DNA of 64,000 bases from an uncultured Clostridia bacterium. Its GTDB lineage: Bacteria; Bacillota; Clostridia; UBA1381. The notes beneath the pieces were generated by a model. The model was not told the origin of the DNA. It saw only the letters and a list, made by a program, of their open reading frames with translations, and did no database searches. Position numbers and translations under genes: made by a program. The DNA lies in the NCBI GenBank assembly GCA_947631085.1, contig CANRJY010000004.1, positions 104,579 to 168,578 on the forward strand, written 5' to 3'. Positions 1 to 6,765 of the stretch are shown piece by piece; the stretch's first letter is position 1, and each line of letters opens with the position of its first letter.

Positions 1-831
1 GCACATATCTATAAGCTCCGGCAGACATTCCTCAAATTTCACGCCGTACCAGTGATCCTTTTCATGCCCCAGCGTATGCTTGATACATTCCACCGTGAAG
101 TCGACCGCGATTTTTATTGACTTTCCCATGTCGAAGCCGAGAGCGAGCGCGCCGCTTATCACGCTTGAAAAAACGTCGCCGGTGCTGTGGAAATACCCGG
201 GTATATTTTCGCTGAAATAGCCCGAAAATTCGCCCGTTTCACGGTTATACGACATAACTCCCTGCGTGTTTTTATTAAAGCTCACGCCCGTCAGCACGGT
301 TATCTTTGTTCCCAGCTCCGACAAACGCATAAGCAGGTTTTTTATATACTCTTCATCGTAGCCCTCGCCTATGTATTCCTCGCCGAGCAGCAGAGCCGCC
401 TCCGTAAGATTTGGCAAAATCACGTCCGCCTTTTCGCAGAGCTTCCGCATCTCCGCCGCGAACTCGTTGGTAAATCCCGCGTAAAACCTGCCCTTGTCGC
501 CCATGACGGGATCGACTATCATCAGATTGTCTCCCGTTTTGAAATCGTCAAAAAAGTCCGACACGATTTTTATTTGCTCAAATGAGCCGAGATATCCGGT
601 ATATACCGCGTCAAACTTGATATCGAGCTGCTTCCAGTGCCGCGAAATATCCGGAATATCAAAGGTAAGGTCGCGGTAGGTATATCCGGTAAATCCGCCG
701 GTATGCGTGGAAAGCACCGCCGTAGGCACAGCGCATGCCTCTATTCCCATAGCGGAAATAATCGGCAGCGCCACCGTAAGCGAGCATTTCCCGAAGCATG
801 AGATATCCTGTATTGTAACAATTCGTTTCAT
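1..831 (-). CDS. pdxK: Pyridoxal/pyridoxamine kinase, C-terminus cut by window edge
   Basis: Ribokinase-fold vitamin B6 kinase (PdxK/PdxY type), which phosphorylates pyridoxal or pyridoxamine to feed the PLP salvage pathway in the cytoplasm. The reading frame begins at ATG 831 and stays open to base 1, so 277 residues are visible. The family is usually 275-290 residues long, so only a few are missing. The N-terminus carries the typical IQDISCFGKCSLTVALPI stretch. A DPVMGD motif lies near residue 115, and HSTGDVFSS near residue 226 is the anion-hole/catalytic-Asp region. A PLP-family rather than a thiamine-family kinase is favoured by the QDxSCxGxCSxTVALP signature. A consensus-like promoter lies just upstream. 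It appears to be a single-gene unit. Confidence 0.85.
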   Translation of the reverse strand, partial: MKRIVTIQDISCFGKCSLTVALPIISAMGIEACAVPTAVLSTHTGGFTGYTYRDLTFDIPDISRHWKQLDIKFDAVYTGYLGSFEQIKIVSDFFDDFKTGDNLMIVDPVMGDKGRFYAGFTNEFAAEMRKLCEKADVILPNLTEAALLLGEEYIGEGYDEEYIKNLLMRLSELGTKITVLTGVSFNKNTQGVMSYNRETGEFSGYFSENIPGYFHSTGDVFSSVISGALALGFDMGKSIKIAVDFTVECIKHTLGHEKDHWYGVKFEECLPELIDMC

Positions 832-865
832 CAAATCAAACTCCAATTTTCATAATAGGGATTAC

Positions 866-894
866 ATTGTATATCATTTTCCGTCCGGTGTCAA
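866..894 (-). promoter_or_regulatory. Sigma-A promoter of the pyridoxal kinase gene
   Basis: On the minus strand TTGACA (889-894) and TACAAT (866-871) are separated by 17 bp and sit about 35 bp upstream of the kinase start codon. Confidence 0.7.
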
Positions 895-952
895 CAAAAT
901 ATGTCCGTGTTTGTTCAATTATTTCAGTTTTTATACAATACAATTACTTATA

Positions 953-981
953 TTGACATAATTCGATAATTTTCATATACT
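953..981 (+). promoter_or_regulatory. Strong sigma-A promoter of the small hydrophobic peptide
   Basis: TTGACA (953-958), a 17-bp spacer and TATACT (976-981). The predicted start near 988 gives a 33-nt leader before the GTG start codon at 1021. Confidence 0.8.
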
Positions 982-1010
982 TGTTTTGTCGGCACTTCCG
1001 CAGGGAAGGA

Positions 1011-1042
1011 GGTGAAACGCGTGGGTATCATCATTTCGCTTA
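1011..1042 (+). repeat. Direct repeat copy 1 (covers SD end and start codon of the peptide)
   Basis: GGTGAA, CGCGT, TATCATCATTT and GCTTA blocks recur in the same order and orientation at 1159-1190, with small spacing changes. Because the second copy is transcribed from the minus strand, the antisense RNA can pair with this site over about 27 base pairs. Confidence 0.85.
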
Positions 1043-1113
1043 TTACGTCCGTCGCAGCAGGTATTATATCGCACTATATCTGCAAGTGGCTTGACGGACG
1101 CGCCGGCAAATAA
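1021..1113 (+). CDS. 30-residue membrane peptide, candidate Fst/par-type type I toxin
   Basis: Small gene with a GTG start, preceded by an almost perfect Shine-Dalgarno (AAGGAGGTG, 6 nt spacing). The peptide has a hydrophobic segment of about 18 residues (GIIISLITSVAAGIIS) followed by HYICKWLDGRAGK, a charged tail containing WLD. This is the layout of Fst/Ldr-type membrane toxins (one transmembrane helix plus a short polar C-terminus), though residue-level similarity to Fst is weak. The gene has its own strong promoter and a terminator 11 nt after the stop. A convergent promoter on the other strand makes a short RNA whose 5' half is complementary to the peptide's ribosome binding site and start codon. 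That organisation matches the pAD1 par locus. The assignment as a toxin is inferred from architecture. A small constitutive membrane peptide of another role remains possible. Confidence 0.72.
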   Translation: MGIIISLITSVAAGIISHYICKWLDGRAGK

Positions 1114-1124
1114 GCACAAAAAAG

Positions 1125-1152
1125 CACGGAGAGTCGCACCTCTCCGTGTTTT
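1125..1152. terminator. Bidirectional intrinsic terminator shared by peptide mRNA and antisense RNA
   Basis: Perfect 9-bp stem CACGGAGAG (1125-1133) / CTCTCCGTG (1140-1148) with a 6-nt loop. TTTT follows on the plus strand (1149-1152). Six A at 1118-1123 give a U6 tract on the minus strand. Confidence 0.88.
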
Positions 1153-1158
1153 CATTTT

Positions 1159-1190
1159 GGTGAACGCGTATAATTATCATCATTTGCTTA
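1159..1190 (+). repeat. Direct repeat copy 2 (template for antisense 5' half)
   Basis: GGTGAACGCGT (1159-1169) and TATCATCATTTGCTTA (1175-1190) repeat the blocks found over the peptide start at 1011-1042. In the minus-strand transcript this region forms the 5' half. Confidence 0.85.
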
Positions 1191-1202
1191 CCAATCACCT
1201 AT

Positions 1203-1231
1203 ATTATACTATCTCAAAATCGCTTTGTCAA
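1203..1231 (-). promoter_or_regulatory. Consensus sigma-A promoter of the antisense RNA
   Basis: Minus strand TTGACA (1226-1231), 17 bp, TATAAT (1203-1208): both hexamers match consensus perfectly. It lies between the MATE gene's stop and the toxin terminator and points at the toxin, with no coding region in its path. Confidence 0.85.
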
Positions 1232-1246
1232 TACATTCCGTAAACA

Positions 1247-2584
1247 TTACACCACTTTTTTGCACCACTTGTTGCTGAAATAGTAGACGGTGCAAATTAT
1301 AATCGCGCTTATCGTGCCTGTGGGCGTGGATATGCCCACTCCGAGAAGCCCGAGCCCGAGCGTCCTCGCGCAGAATATCGCCACCGGAACACGCGCGATG
1401 ACGGACGAAAATATTGACGGTATCATCGTAAAAAGCGTATGTCCCGAGCCGTTGCATAAGCCGTTTAAAGGGAAAATCAGCGCCACAAGCAGATAATCGC
1501 ACGCCGTTACACGCAGATACGGCAGCGCCTCGCTTATTACCGCTCCGTCGTCTATGAGCAGTCCAAGCAAAAATTCGGGGAAAAGCTGAACGATCGTAAA
1601 CATGACCGCGCCTATCGCAAGTCCTGCGAGTATGCCGTGTTTTAACACGCTTCTCGCGCGGTCGAATTTCTCCGCGCCGACATTCTGTCCCACCATTGAC
1701 GAAACCGACGTTCCTATCGCGCTTGCGGGCATCTGCGCGAAATTGTTTATTTTCGCCGCCAAAGCCACGCCCGAAGCCGCGTTTACGCCGAGACTGTTCG
1801 TTATCGACGAAACGATTAAAAAGCCGCCCGAAACAATAGCGCTCTGCACCGCCCCGGGCAGCCCGAGCTTTAAAATATCCGCCGCTTTTTTGGGGATTAT
1901 CCTAAAAGAGGACGGCTTGAAATCAAATATAAATCCGCGCATTTTAAGGAAGAACACGCATCCGAAAAGCGCCGCCGCCTGCGCGATAACAGTCGCGAGA
2001 GCCGCTCCCGCCACGCCCGTATCCAATATTCCAACGAAAATCAAATCGAGACCTATATTCAAAAAGCAAGAGCCTATCCCGAAATACATTGGCGTTTTCG
2101 AGTCGCCCAGACCTCTCAGCACCGAGCATACCGAATTATACCCGAAAATAAAAACGGATCCCGCCATACAAACTGAAAAATACGCTTTCGTCTGCAAAAA
2201 CGCCTCGGGCGGCGTGTTCAAAAGCCTTAGTATATTATCGCACAAAAGCAGCATGACAACGGTAAAAATCACAGCCAGCGCAGCCATTATCCCAAACGTC
2301 GTGCCGATGGTCTCCTTTATATCCTTATCGCTTTTCATTCCCGCATACTGCGCAGTCATAATCGCGCCGCCGTTGCACAGTCCTATAACGGTAAATGTGA
2401 CAGTGTTGGTTATGCTTCCGCTTATAGACGCTCCCGCCACGCCCGCGGTGCCGCAGAAATGACTTACCACCATAATATCGGCGATATTATAAAGCGACTG
2501 AATAAGATTTGTAAGAAAAAACGGAATTGAAAACCGCAGAAGCATTTTCGGAATACTTCCCGTTGTAAAATCGCTCACGCCCAT
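1247..2584 (-). CDS. MATE family cation/drug antiporter
   Basis: A 445-residue integral membrane protein of the multidrug and toxic compound extrusion family, which exports organic cations or drugs in exchange for Na+ or H+. It begins with the typical MATE N-terminus (TGSIPKMLLRFSIPFFLTNL, then SLYNIADIMVVSHFCG). It contains about twelve hydrophobic segments in two homologous halves, and the length is normal. The start ATG at 2584 follows an AAGGAAGG site. It is monocistronic with its own promoter. The substrate cannot be told from sequence. The stop codon lies only about 16 bp from the antisense promoter of the neighbouring two-RNA locus. Confidence 0.9.
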   Translation of the reverse strand: MGVSDFTTGSIPKMLLRFSIPFFLTNLIQSLYNIADIMVVSHFCGTAGVAGASISGSITNTVTFTVIGLCNGGAIMTAQYAGMKSDKDIKETIGTTFGIMAALAVIFTVVMLLLCDNILRLLNTPPEAFLQTKAYFSVCMAGSVFIFGYNSVCSVLRGLGDSKTPMYFGIGSCFLNIGLDLIFVGILDTGVAGAALATVIAQAAALFGCVFFLKMRGFIFDFKPSSFRIIPKKAADILKLGLPGAVQSAIVSGGFLIVSSITNSLGVNAASGVALAAKINNFAQMPASAIGTSVSSMVGQNVGAEKFDRARSVLKHGILAGLAIGAVMFTIVQLFPEFLLGLLIDDGAVISEALPYLRVTACDYLLVALIFPLNGLCNGSGHTLFTMIPSIFSSVIARVPVAIFCARTLGLGLLGVGISTPTGTISAIIICTVYYFSNKWCKKVV

Positions 2585-2620
2585 ACCGAAAATCCCTTCC
2601 TTCCCTAAAATCTACGGATA

Positions 2621-2649
2621 ATTCTACCATAAACGGGACGAGCGGTCAA
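2621..2649 (-). promoter_or_regulatory. Promoter of the MATE gene
   Basis: Minus strand TTGACC (2644-2649), 17 bp, TAGAAT (2621-2626), about 40 bp before the start codon. Confidence 0.65.
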
Positions 2650-2663
2650 TAGTAAATCTGAAC

Positions 2664-2702
2664 AAAAACCGGCGGGCAAAGCATGCCGCTTTGCCGCCGG
2701 TG
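2664..2702 (-). terminator. Intrinsic terminator of the SLH/YcdB-like gene
   Basis: Read on the minus strand, CCGGCGGCAAAGC and GCTTTGCCCGCCGG pair around a GGCAT loop and are followed by U5. Confidence 0.85.
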
Positions 2703-2728
2703 CCATAAATATATTATTAAAGGAGGTT

Positions 2729-4756
2729 TTACCTCGTGAGGTACCTGTAGATCATACACGCCGCCTCCGCGCGCGTCATATTGTTTTCGGGATTGAAATG
2801 TCCGTTATCGTCACCCTCTATTACCTTCATTCCGTACAGAATCGCGATATAGCCTATATTATTTTTCACATCGTCAAACGGCGTGGTATAGATCCCCTCA
2901 AGCTTTGCGTACTTTTCCGCGCCCATCATGCGTACTGTCATGATCGCCGCGGTTTCGCGTGTGAGCGGAGTATCGTCCGCGCGCTTGTCTGCTTCGAGTA
3001 TACCGCGCCGCGCCGCCACCGAGTAGATACCGTCATTATCCGCATATTCCGCATACAAGCCGAAGGTTTTCGACAGCAGATACAGAAAATCCTTCTGCGT
3101 GATTTTCTCGTCGGGCTTGAACGCGCCTCCCGTGAAACCGATTCCGTAATCCGCGAGAGTTTTGATCCTTTCCTCGGCATAATGACCGTCAATATCACTG
3201 TAAACAAGCTCGGCTGTTTCGTTTTCGTACGGCTCGTTCCGATAATTCACAAGCTCGCCCGTAAACGGATTTGCCATCGGCGAATAATCGTTTATCATAT
3301 ACACCGGCTGCGAAGCATATCCGTTTTTGGTATTATACGTCAGATATTTAACATCATAACCCGCCGCGTCAAGCATCTTATCAGCCGCGTCCTCCGCGCT
3401 CATAGCGCCGCTTACCGACGGAAACTCCACCTTGCTGTACCGTCTGCCGTAATATGTGAGCCTTCCGCTGTTGTCAACGCTTATGCTTATCGTATCGCCG
3501 AGAACCTTAACGCCGTTCACGATACGCGTATACGTCCCCGCGTTCACGCCGTCCTCTATGTACTTGTACTCGGATTTCACGCTGCCAGCGAGAGCTTCAA
3601 AAACCTTATCCTCGGCAGCTCTTCTATCTTCCTCGCTAAGCTCTGTTTCCTCGATGCTGTTATTGCTTCTGTCATAGCGCCAAAAGTCGGTTATTTCGCC
3701 TGTTTTCGCGTCCGCGCTCACACCCGCGCCGAAATTTTCGCCGATGAACGTAAGCGAATAAGTATAGCTGTCTTTATCGTAATAATCTCTGCCCAAACTT
3801 ATCGAACCGAGCGCAATACCCTCGGGAATAGCCAGTGTCTCGTTAGCTCTTATCCGCGCTTCGATATCCGCCTTGGAAATAAGTCCCGCTATCTTATCAA
3901 GCTCCGCTTCCTCGACTTTTGAGAGTCCCTTGTCAGCCGAGCTGCCGCCCGAAGCAGACTGCGATTCCGCCATAGGAGCCGCCGCGTCGTTTGTCATGCC
4001 GTATTTATCAATTTCGGGAACTTCAAAAACCTCGCCCGTAAGCGCGTCGATATACTTATCGGGCGTTTTCTCGACATACGCGGGGAACATAACAATTTTA
4101 TCGTCATCGCTGTAACTCATATAAACAAGCTCCGTACCAAGCTTCTCCGCATACGCCTTCTTCGCCGCGTCCGCGCTGATTTTATTTGAAATATCCGCAA
4201 ATTCCGCGGGCGTATAATTCAGATACACATCAGACACACTTCCGTCCTCACGGCTGACGCGCACATTTCCCATATCGCCGTAAACCTGAATGCCGTTTAC
4301 GATACGCTTCACATCGAACCGATAATCGTAATTAAGCGCTCCGCCGCCGTCGGAATCCTCAACGACAAACTCGCCCTTCCTGTCGGGATTGAGCTTATCG
4401 ACAAACGCCTGCGCCGCCGCCCTTGCCTCGGCGAGAGAAATTTTCGGCAGCGAAACATCGCCGCTGTATCCCGCATCGCCGCTTTTATAGCAGGTGTATG
4501 ATGTTATAACGTCGTCGCTGTTATAGCCCACAAACACTGCATTTCCGTCGTCGTCCGACCAGTTGAAGCGATATTCGGTATAGCCGTTATTTTCCGAATA
4601 ATCACTCGAAAAATCGGTATACTCGTCCGATATCCCCGCTCTCGCCTTAATGGAAGGCAGCAGCTTTTCCACCGCGTCGTCGGCCGCGAACGCCGGAGCC
4701 ACCGCCGAAACCGCCATAACCGCGCCGAGCAGCAAAGCCGTCAATCTTTTTTTCAT
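2729..4756 (-). CDS. Secreted YcdB/YcdC-like repeat protein with C-terminal SLH domains
   Basis: A 675-residue exported protein, presumably held on the cell wall by its SLH domains. A signal peptide (MKKRLTALLLGAVMAVSAVA, cleavage near AFAAD) is followed by two related alpha/beta modules. Each module has the pattern of PepSY-like YcdB/YcdC domains: LSEARAAAQAFVDKLNP-type helices, then G-E-x-x-YDYRF strands ending in a VNGI/VNGV turn. Two SLH repeats follow from about residue 540 to the end (YSDIDGHYAEERIKTLADYG; FDDVKNNIGYIAILYG). I place the start at the fourth codon of the longest frame (4756): the AAAGG site sits 9 nt upstream of it but directly touches the earlier ATG. The role is unknown; YcdB-like proteins are linked to cell-envelope or spore-coat functions in Bacillus. 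Confidence 0.75.
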   Translation of the reverse strand: MKKRLTALLLGAVMAVSAVAPAFAADDAVEKLLPSIKARAGISDEYTDFSSDYSENNGYTEYRFNWSDDDGNAVFVGYNSDDVITSYTCYKSGDAGYSGDVSLPKISLAEARAAAQAFVDKLNPDRKGEFVVEDSDGGGALNYDYRFDVKRIVNGIQVYGDMGNVRVSREDGSVSDVYLNYTPAEFADISNKISADAAKKAYAEKLGTELVYMSYSDDDKIVMFPAYVEKTPDKYIDALTGEVFEVPEIDKYGMTNDAAAPMAESQSASGGSSADKGLSKVEEAELDKIAGLISKADIEARIRANETLAIPEGIALGSISLGRDYYDKDSYTYSLTFIGENFGAGVSADAKTGEITDFWRYDRSNNSIEETELSEEDRRAAEDKVFEALAGSVKSEYKYIEDGVNAGTYTRIVNGVKVLGDTISISVDNSGRLTYYGRRYSKVEFPSVSGAMSAEDAADKMLDAAGYDVKYLTYNTKNGYASQPVYMINDYSPMANPFTGELVNYRNEPYENETAELVYSDIDGHYAEERIKTLADYGIGFTGGAFKPDEKITQKDFLYLLSKTFGLYAEYADNDGIYSVAARRGILEADKRADDTPLTRETAAIMTVRMMGAEKYAKLEGIYTTPFDDVKNNIGYIAILYGMKVIEGDDNGHFNPENNMTRAEAACMIYRYLTR

Positions 4757-4849
4757 CCATATCATCCTTTCTTTTACAGATTTTGTTCTTATATATTATT
4801 AGACGTACAAATTCAAAAAAAAGTTCCCGATTTTTGAAAAAAATTTTAC

Positions 4850-5008
4850 AAATTATGATTTAGCGGAATAAACCCCTCAATCAGCTTCGCTGACAGCTCC
4901 CCTAGTAGGGGAGCCAAATGTGTAAGCCTCCCCTACTAGGGGAGGTGGCGCCATAGGCGTCGGAGGGGTTTGTGCGGCACATTACAATACACCGCTAAAT
5001 CATAATTT
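4850..5008. mobile_element. MITE-like inverted-repeat element, copy 1
   Basis: A 159-bp non-coding element bounded by a perfect 17-bp terminal inverted repeat (AAATTATGATTTAGCGG and its complement). Inside are nested inverted repeats: AAACCCCTC/GAGGGGTTT, plus two short hairpins built on CTCCCCTAGTAGGGGAG and CTCCCCTACTAGGGGAG. A second, roughly 93% identical copy occurs at 57312-57472. No open reading frame is present. The right terminal repeat overlaps the 3' end of nfo and provides its stop codon. No clear target-site duplication is visible. Confidence 0.75.
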
Positions 5009-5833
5009 ACACGCCTCCCGCAATATACATATCTCCCGCGCGTACCCGTCCAATTCGTTCGGGGTTTCCAAAATAAACGGCAAACCCTTTAGTCTCGAAT
5101 TATTAACAATCCGCGCAATCGCATCAAACCCGAGCGCGCCGTCCCCGATTTTCTCGTGCCTGTCCTTGTGGCTCTCGAACGGATTCTTGCTGTCGTTTAC
5201 ATGAACAGCCTTCAGTCTGTCCAATCCTATCACGCGGTCAAAATCGTCCAAAACCCCGTCGAGATTATTCACAATATCATACCCCGCGTCGTAAACGTGG
5301 CAGGTGTCGAGACACACGCCGAGCTTGTCCTTAAGTTCCGTACGGTCTATGATTTCCTTGAGTTCCTCAAACGAGCGTCCTATTTCCGATCCCTTGCCCG
5401 CCATGGTTTCCAAAAGAACCGTGGTCGTCATATCGGGCTTAAGTACGGCGTTAAGCTGTTTCGCTATCAATTCGATACCCAAATCCACGCCCTGACCCAC
5501 ATGACTGCCGGGGTGGAAATTATATAGTTGATTCGGCGTATACTCCATGCGCGCCAAATCGTCCGCCATGGTATTGAGCGCAAATTCGCGCGTAGCCTCC
5601 TTATCGGAGCATGGATTTAGCGTATACGGAGCGTGCGCGACGATTTTAGCAAAATTATTTTCCTCGGCGAACGCGATAAACGCCTTAACGTCGTCGGGAT
5701 CGATCGCCTTAGCCGCTCCTCCGCGCGGATTGCGTGTAAAAAACTGAAACGTGTCCGCCCCGATGGATTTCGCGGTTTCCCCCATATTCAAATATCCCTT
5801 GGAAGATGATAAATGACATCCTATATGCAGCAT
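5000..5833 (-). CDS. nfo: Deoxyribonuclease IV (endonuclease IV)
   Basis: A 277-residue TIM-barrel AP endonuclease that cuts DNA 5' of abasic sites in base-excision repair, using three metal ions. Visible family features are the N-terminal [22 protein letters not shown] near residue 104, [13 protein letters not shown] near 143, [14 protein letters not shown] near 175, and [20 protein letters not shown] near 215, all carrying the metal-ligand His/Glu/Asp residues. The length is normal. The ATG at 5833 follows a GGGGGG site. The last residues and the TGA stop lie inside a MITE-like terminal repeat, so the extreme C-terminus (KL-stop) was donated by the element. Single gene with its own promoter. 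Confidence 0.95.
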   Translation of the reverse strand: MLHIGCHLSSSKGYLNMGETAKSIGADTFQFFTRNPRGGAAKAIDPDDVKAFIAFAEENNFAKIVAHAPYTLNPCSDKEATREFALNTMADDLARMEYTPNQLYNFHPGSHVGQGVDLGIELIAKQLNAVLKPDMTTTVLLETMAGKGSEIGRSFEELKEIIDRTELKDKLGVCLDTCHVYDAGYDIVNNLDGVLDDFDRVIGLDRLKAVHVNDSKNPFESHKDRHEKIGDGALGFDAIARIVNNSRLKGLPFILETPNELDGYAREICILREACKL

Positions 5834-5866
5834 AATAATTCCCCCCTGTATTTTTTATATAATAAA

Positions 5867-5895
5867 ATTATAGTATAAATCCCGACTAAAATCAA
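5867..5895 (-). promoter_or_regulatory. Promoter of nfo
   Basis: Minus strand TTGATT (5890-5895), 17 bp, TATAAT (5867-5872). Confidence 0.65.
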
Positions 5896-5945
5896 TATCG
5901 GATTTAAAATAACCGTTAAAAAGACATATAAGTTACGAAGTAACA

Positions 5946-5974
5946 AAAAGAGCCGCGACAAAAATGCCGCGGCT
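5946..5974 (-). terminator. Terminator of the adhesin-sortase operon
   Basis: Minus strand stem AGCCGCG / CGCGGCT with a 10-nt loop, followed by CTTTTTG, 12 bp after the sortase stop. Confidence 0.8.
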
Positions 5975-5985
5975 TCGAATATCAT

Positions 5986-6744
5986 TTAATTAAGCTGTGT
6001 GACCTTACCCTGCACAACATAGCGCGCATTGTCAAAGCTGTATGCGCACGTTGACAGCGTTACTATATTATCCGCCGTAGACATCGGCAGCCATGACGTG
6101 TCTATTCTTGACTGCGCCCATCTGTTCTGAAGATAATTTCCGTAAGTCTGCTCCGTGTCGAAGAAAATTGTGAACGCGTCCGAATTGCCCTGCGTCTCAT
6201 AGCTTGCAAACACATCTATTTTATAGCTATGATCCTTTGTGAGGTAGTACATCACAGGATGCTGCTCGTAATACCACTGCTCGTCATAATTCTGCAGCGA
6301 TGCGAACATGGTTCCGTTCTTCATGTTGTGTCCGTATAAAATCGTATTCACATCCGACAAATCGGGCGAATTTAACGCGTCCATGAAAATCGCGCCCGAT
6401 GAATTTGTCTGATTATCGTAAAGACGGTTCAGATAATATGAATTATCGGTGCTCTGAACAACGGGATAATTTATCGGCGTACCCGCGCAGTAAAGCCATC
6501 CAACAACATTGGCGTTTATATCCGCAAGCAGCTCGAAATTAACGTCTATCGGAGCGGCGCCGCCCGCTCCTTCCGTCACATACAGCTCGCTTCCCGACGG
6601 AGATACCATAATATCCGCCAGCCTGCTGTATTCCTCCTCGCCCTGCTTATACTCATAGCCGATTCTTATCGCCTGTCCTAATGACAACACGCATGCTGAC
6701 ACACATAGAACGGCGATTGTTCCGAAAATCATTTTCTTTTTCAT
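5986..6744 (-). CDS. srtB: Class B sortase
   Basis: A 252-residue membrane-anchored cysteine transpeptidase that links LPXTG-like proteins to peptidoglycan. It has an N-terminal membrane anchor (residues 1-25). The catalytic region carries the class B marks: NVVGWLYCAGTPINYPVVQS near residue 75, LYGHNMKNGTMFASL with the catalytic His near 140, TLSTC with the nucleophilic Cys near 230, and an Arg in DNARYVVQGK. The AGGAGGG site fixes the start. It lies 21 bp downstream of the giant surface protein with an NTPKTG sorting signal, which is therefore its likely substrate. Class B enzymes usually attach one dedicated substrate, which fits this two-gene unit. Confidence 0.92.
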   Translation of the reverse strand: MKKKMIFGTIAVLCVSACVLSLGQAIRIGYEYKQGEEEYSRLADIMVSPSGSELYVTEGAGGAAPIDVNFELLADINANVVGWLYCAGTPINYPVVQSTDNSYYLNRLYDNQTNSSGAIFMDALNSPDLSDVNTILYGHNMKNGTMFASLQNYDEQWYYEQHPVMYYLTKDHSYKIDVFASYETQGNSDAFTIFFDTEQTYGNYLQNRWAQSRIDTSWLPMSTADNIVTLSTCAYSFDNARYVVQGKVTQLN

Positions 6745-6765
6745 TTTTATACCCTCCTATGTGAG

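Larger units (their letters stand above)
1118..1196 (-). ncRNA. Predicted antisense antitoxin RNA (about 75-80 nt)
   Basis: A consensus minus-strand promoter predicts a start near 1196, and the shared bidirectional terminator ends it near 1118. Its first ~35 nt can pair with the toxin mRNA at the Shine-Dalgarno, start codon and codons 2-7 through the direct repeats. Its 3' end is complementary to the toxin terminator hairpin. This is the RNA I/RNA II geometry of pAD1 par, where RNA II is about 65 nt. The transcript itself is inferred, not observed. Confidence 0.72.

Noticed and set aside
973..1155. 60-residue minus-strand frame across the toxin-antitoxin locus
   Set aside because: No ribosome binding site, starts in the terminator hairpin and is antisense to the better supported peptide.
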